64,000 nucleotides of DNA from Candidatus Berkiella cookevillensis (GTDB taxonomy: Bacteria > Pseudomonadota > Gammaproteobacteria > Berkiellales > Berkiellaceae), in assembly GCF_001431315.2 (NCBI RefSeq), contig NZ_LKHV02000001.1, positions 2,356,001 to 2,420,000 on the forward strand, in the 5' to 3' direction. Shown here piece after piece: positions 62,941 through 64,000 of the stretch (positions are counted from its first letter, which is position 1; each line of letters starts with the position of its first letter). The notes under the pieces were generated by a model. That model searched no databases, had not been told where the DNA came from, and was given only the letters and a program-made list of their open reading frames with translations. The position numbers were made by a program, and so were the translations under genes.

Positions 62941-64000
62941 TTATTCATTACTTGCATTATCTGTTATAGCAGCAAGAGTATTATTATTAGGGGACCTAAC
63001 CATAATCGCTGTTTGAAGCTCAGTATCAGCCAGCCAAAAATTAAGTAGAAATTCAATATAATTATTTACACTCGTGATTTGTTCACGAGCATCTGCTAAT
63101 AACTCAAATGTACCAATCAGCATTCCATTATAGCGAAGCAGACTTTCATCAAAAATATTTTTCCGTAACGGCACAACCTCATCACGATAATGTTTGCTTA
63201 AATCATATGTAGCTCTATATGCATAGTATGCTTGTCTTGCTTCAGAACGAGCATTGACTGCTAACTCATGTAATTGCCAGACAGATTGCATATAAATGGC
63301 TTCAGCTCGTGCTACTTTAGCTCCGCCCCAATCAAACAAAGGAACTTGAAGAGAAATTTCATAACCATCAAGATGTAGCCGCTCATCTTCGGACTTACTA
63401 CTGTCTCTAGCGTAGCCTAATTCAAGTACATCAATAAATCGTGTGGCTTTTGTTAGTCCCAGAGCTTTTGCTGTTCCTTCGATCTTATATTTTAGAACTT
63501 GAATATCTAGGCGGTTTAATAAAGTTTGTTGTTCAATTTCGGGTATATCTTGAACCACTAATGGCAACTCAGGTAGGCGCTTTGGTAATTGAAATTGTGT
63601 TTGTTCTCCCCACAGCCCCATTAGTTGAATTAAATGCTCACGTTCTGACATTGCTAAAAGATTAGCTTGAGCAAATCTCCCCATCGCTTCAGCATAGAAG
63701 GCCTGCTCTCTTGCTTGCTCTTGTTTATTTAAATTGCCGACTTGTGCCATTCTTAGTGCTAGAAGAGCACTTGCTTCTGCAGCATCTTTAATTTGCTCCC
63801 TATAGTCAGCAATTTGCTGGGCGGCAACTGCTCGATAGAATGCTTTTTTAGTTTCTGCTGCAAATTGTAAAATTTCTATTGCAGCATGAATTTTTGCCTG
63901 TTCGAAACGCCGTTTCTCTATTGCTACGCGTAATGGCATTGTCAAAACGCCCATTACATCAAACAAAATACGTCTCTCAATTTCATATTGCTCATCTTGA
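62941..64000 (-). CDS. TolC-family outer-membrane efflux protein, 5' end outside the window
   Basis: The frame is open at least to base 64000, so residues before QDEQYEIERRILFDVMG lie outside the window. About 350 residues are seen, with the two helical coiled-coil segments of TolC/CzcC proteins (AIEKRRFEQAKIHAAIEILQFAAETKKAFYRAVAAQQIADYREQIK and NARSEARQAYYAYRATYDLSKHYRDEVVPLRKNIFDESLLRYN) and the VPLFDWGGAKVARAEA strand. CzcC/CusC-type metal efflux is inferred from the neighbouring multicopper oxidase. Confidence 0.85.
   Translation of the reverse strand, partial: QDEQYEIERRILFDVMGVLTMPLRVAIEKRRFEQAKIHAAIEILQFAAETKKAFYRAVAAQQIADYREQIKDAAEASALLALRMAQVGNLNKQEQAREQAFYAEAMGRFAQANLLAMSEREHLIQLMGLWGEQTQFQLPKRLPELPLVVQDIPEIEQQTLLNRLDIQVLKYKIEGTAKALGLTKATRFIDVLELGYARDSSKSEDERLHLDGYEISLQVPLFDWGGAKVARAEAIYMQSVWQLHELAVNARSEARQAYYAYRATYDLSKHYRDEVVPLRKNIFDESLLRYNGMLIGTFELLADAREQITSVNNYIEFLLNFWLADTELQTAIMVRSPNNNTLAAITDNASNE

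Overview
The window is an AT-rich gammaproteobacterial chromosome segment. Several conserved blocks have the E. coli, Legionella or Coxiella gene order: petABC-sspAB, rplM-rpsI, mlaFEDCB, kdsD-lptCAB-rpoN-hpf-ptsN-rapZ-HPr, hemA-prfA-prmC, and lolB-ispE-tRNA-Gln-prs-rplY-pth-ychF. A lysine-rich histone H1-like protein, Sel1 and TPR proteins, and a cluster of effector-like proteins with eukaryotic sorting or binding motifs point to a host-associated member of the Legionellales. An intranuclear bacterium of the 'Candidatus Berkiella' type would fit best, but this is inference from content and not a database match.

Layout. 1-695 is the 5' part of an unrecognised gene cut by the window edge. 1.2-5 kb holds the cytochrome bc1 operon and stringent starvation proteins. 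5-11.5 kb mixes an M23 peptidase, an SpmA-SpmB fusion, small exported proteins and riboflavin synthase. 11.5-13 kb has palindromic repeats and rplM-rpsI; S9 carries an unusual 24-residue insertion. 13-18 kb has a 2Fe-2S protein, a GlcF-like protein, the histone-like protein and feoAB. 18.2 kb has a small peptide with a bacteriocin-type leader. 18.7-34 kb is the murA / mla / lpt / rpoN / nitrogen-PTS region, which includes HPr kinase and a mannose-type EIIA. 34-36.5 kb has a Sel1 protein, a serine dehydratase-like enzyme and a DUF805 protein.

36.6-49 kb is an accessory island carrying three copies (one partial) of a roughly 144-bp MITE-like element. It contains a TPR-sulfotransferase, two related alpha/beta hydrolases (one ending in a bipartite nuclear localisation signal), unknown proteins, and a 133-residue membrane protein with two tandem PCNA-interacting (PIP-box) motifs. 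It also has a compact peptide-modification cluster (61-residue precursor, radical SAM/SPASM maturase, secreted aspartyl protease) and a DinJ-YafQ toxin-antitoxin pair. 49-60.5 kb returns to housekeeping genes and two tRNAs. 60.7-64 kb is a probable copper/metal locus: a CusB-like-motif HEAT protein, a Tat-exported multicopper oxidase and a TolC-family protein running off the end.

The most promising undescribed material is the tandem PIP-box protein (44151-44552), the FGK-WSR radical SAM peptide cluster (45362-48169) and the NLS-tailed hydrolase (38745-40289). If the organism lives in the host nucleus, the first and third would be candidates for direct action on host replication machinery or nuclear contents.
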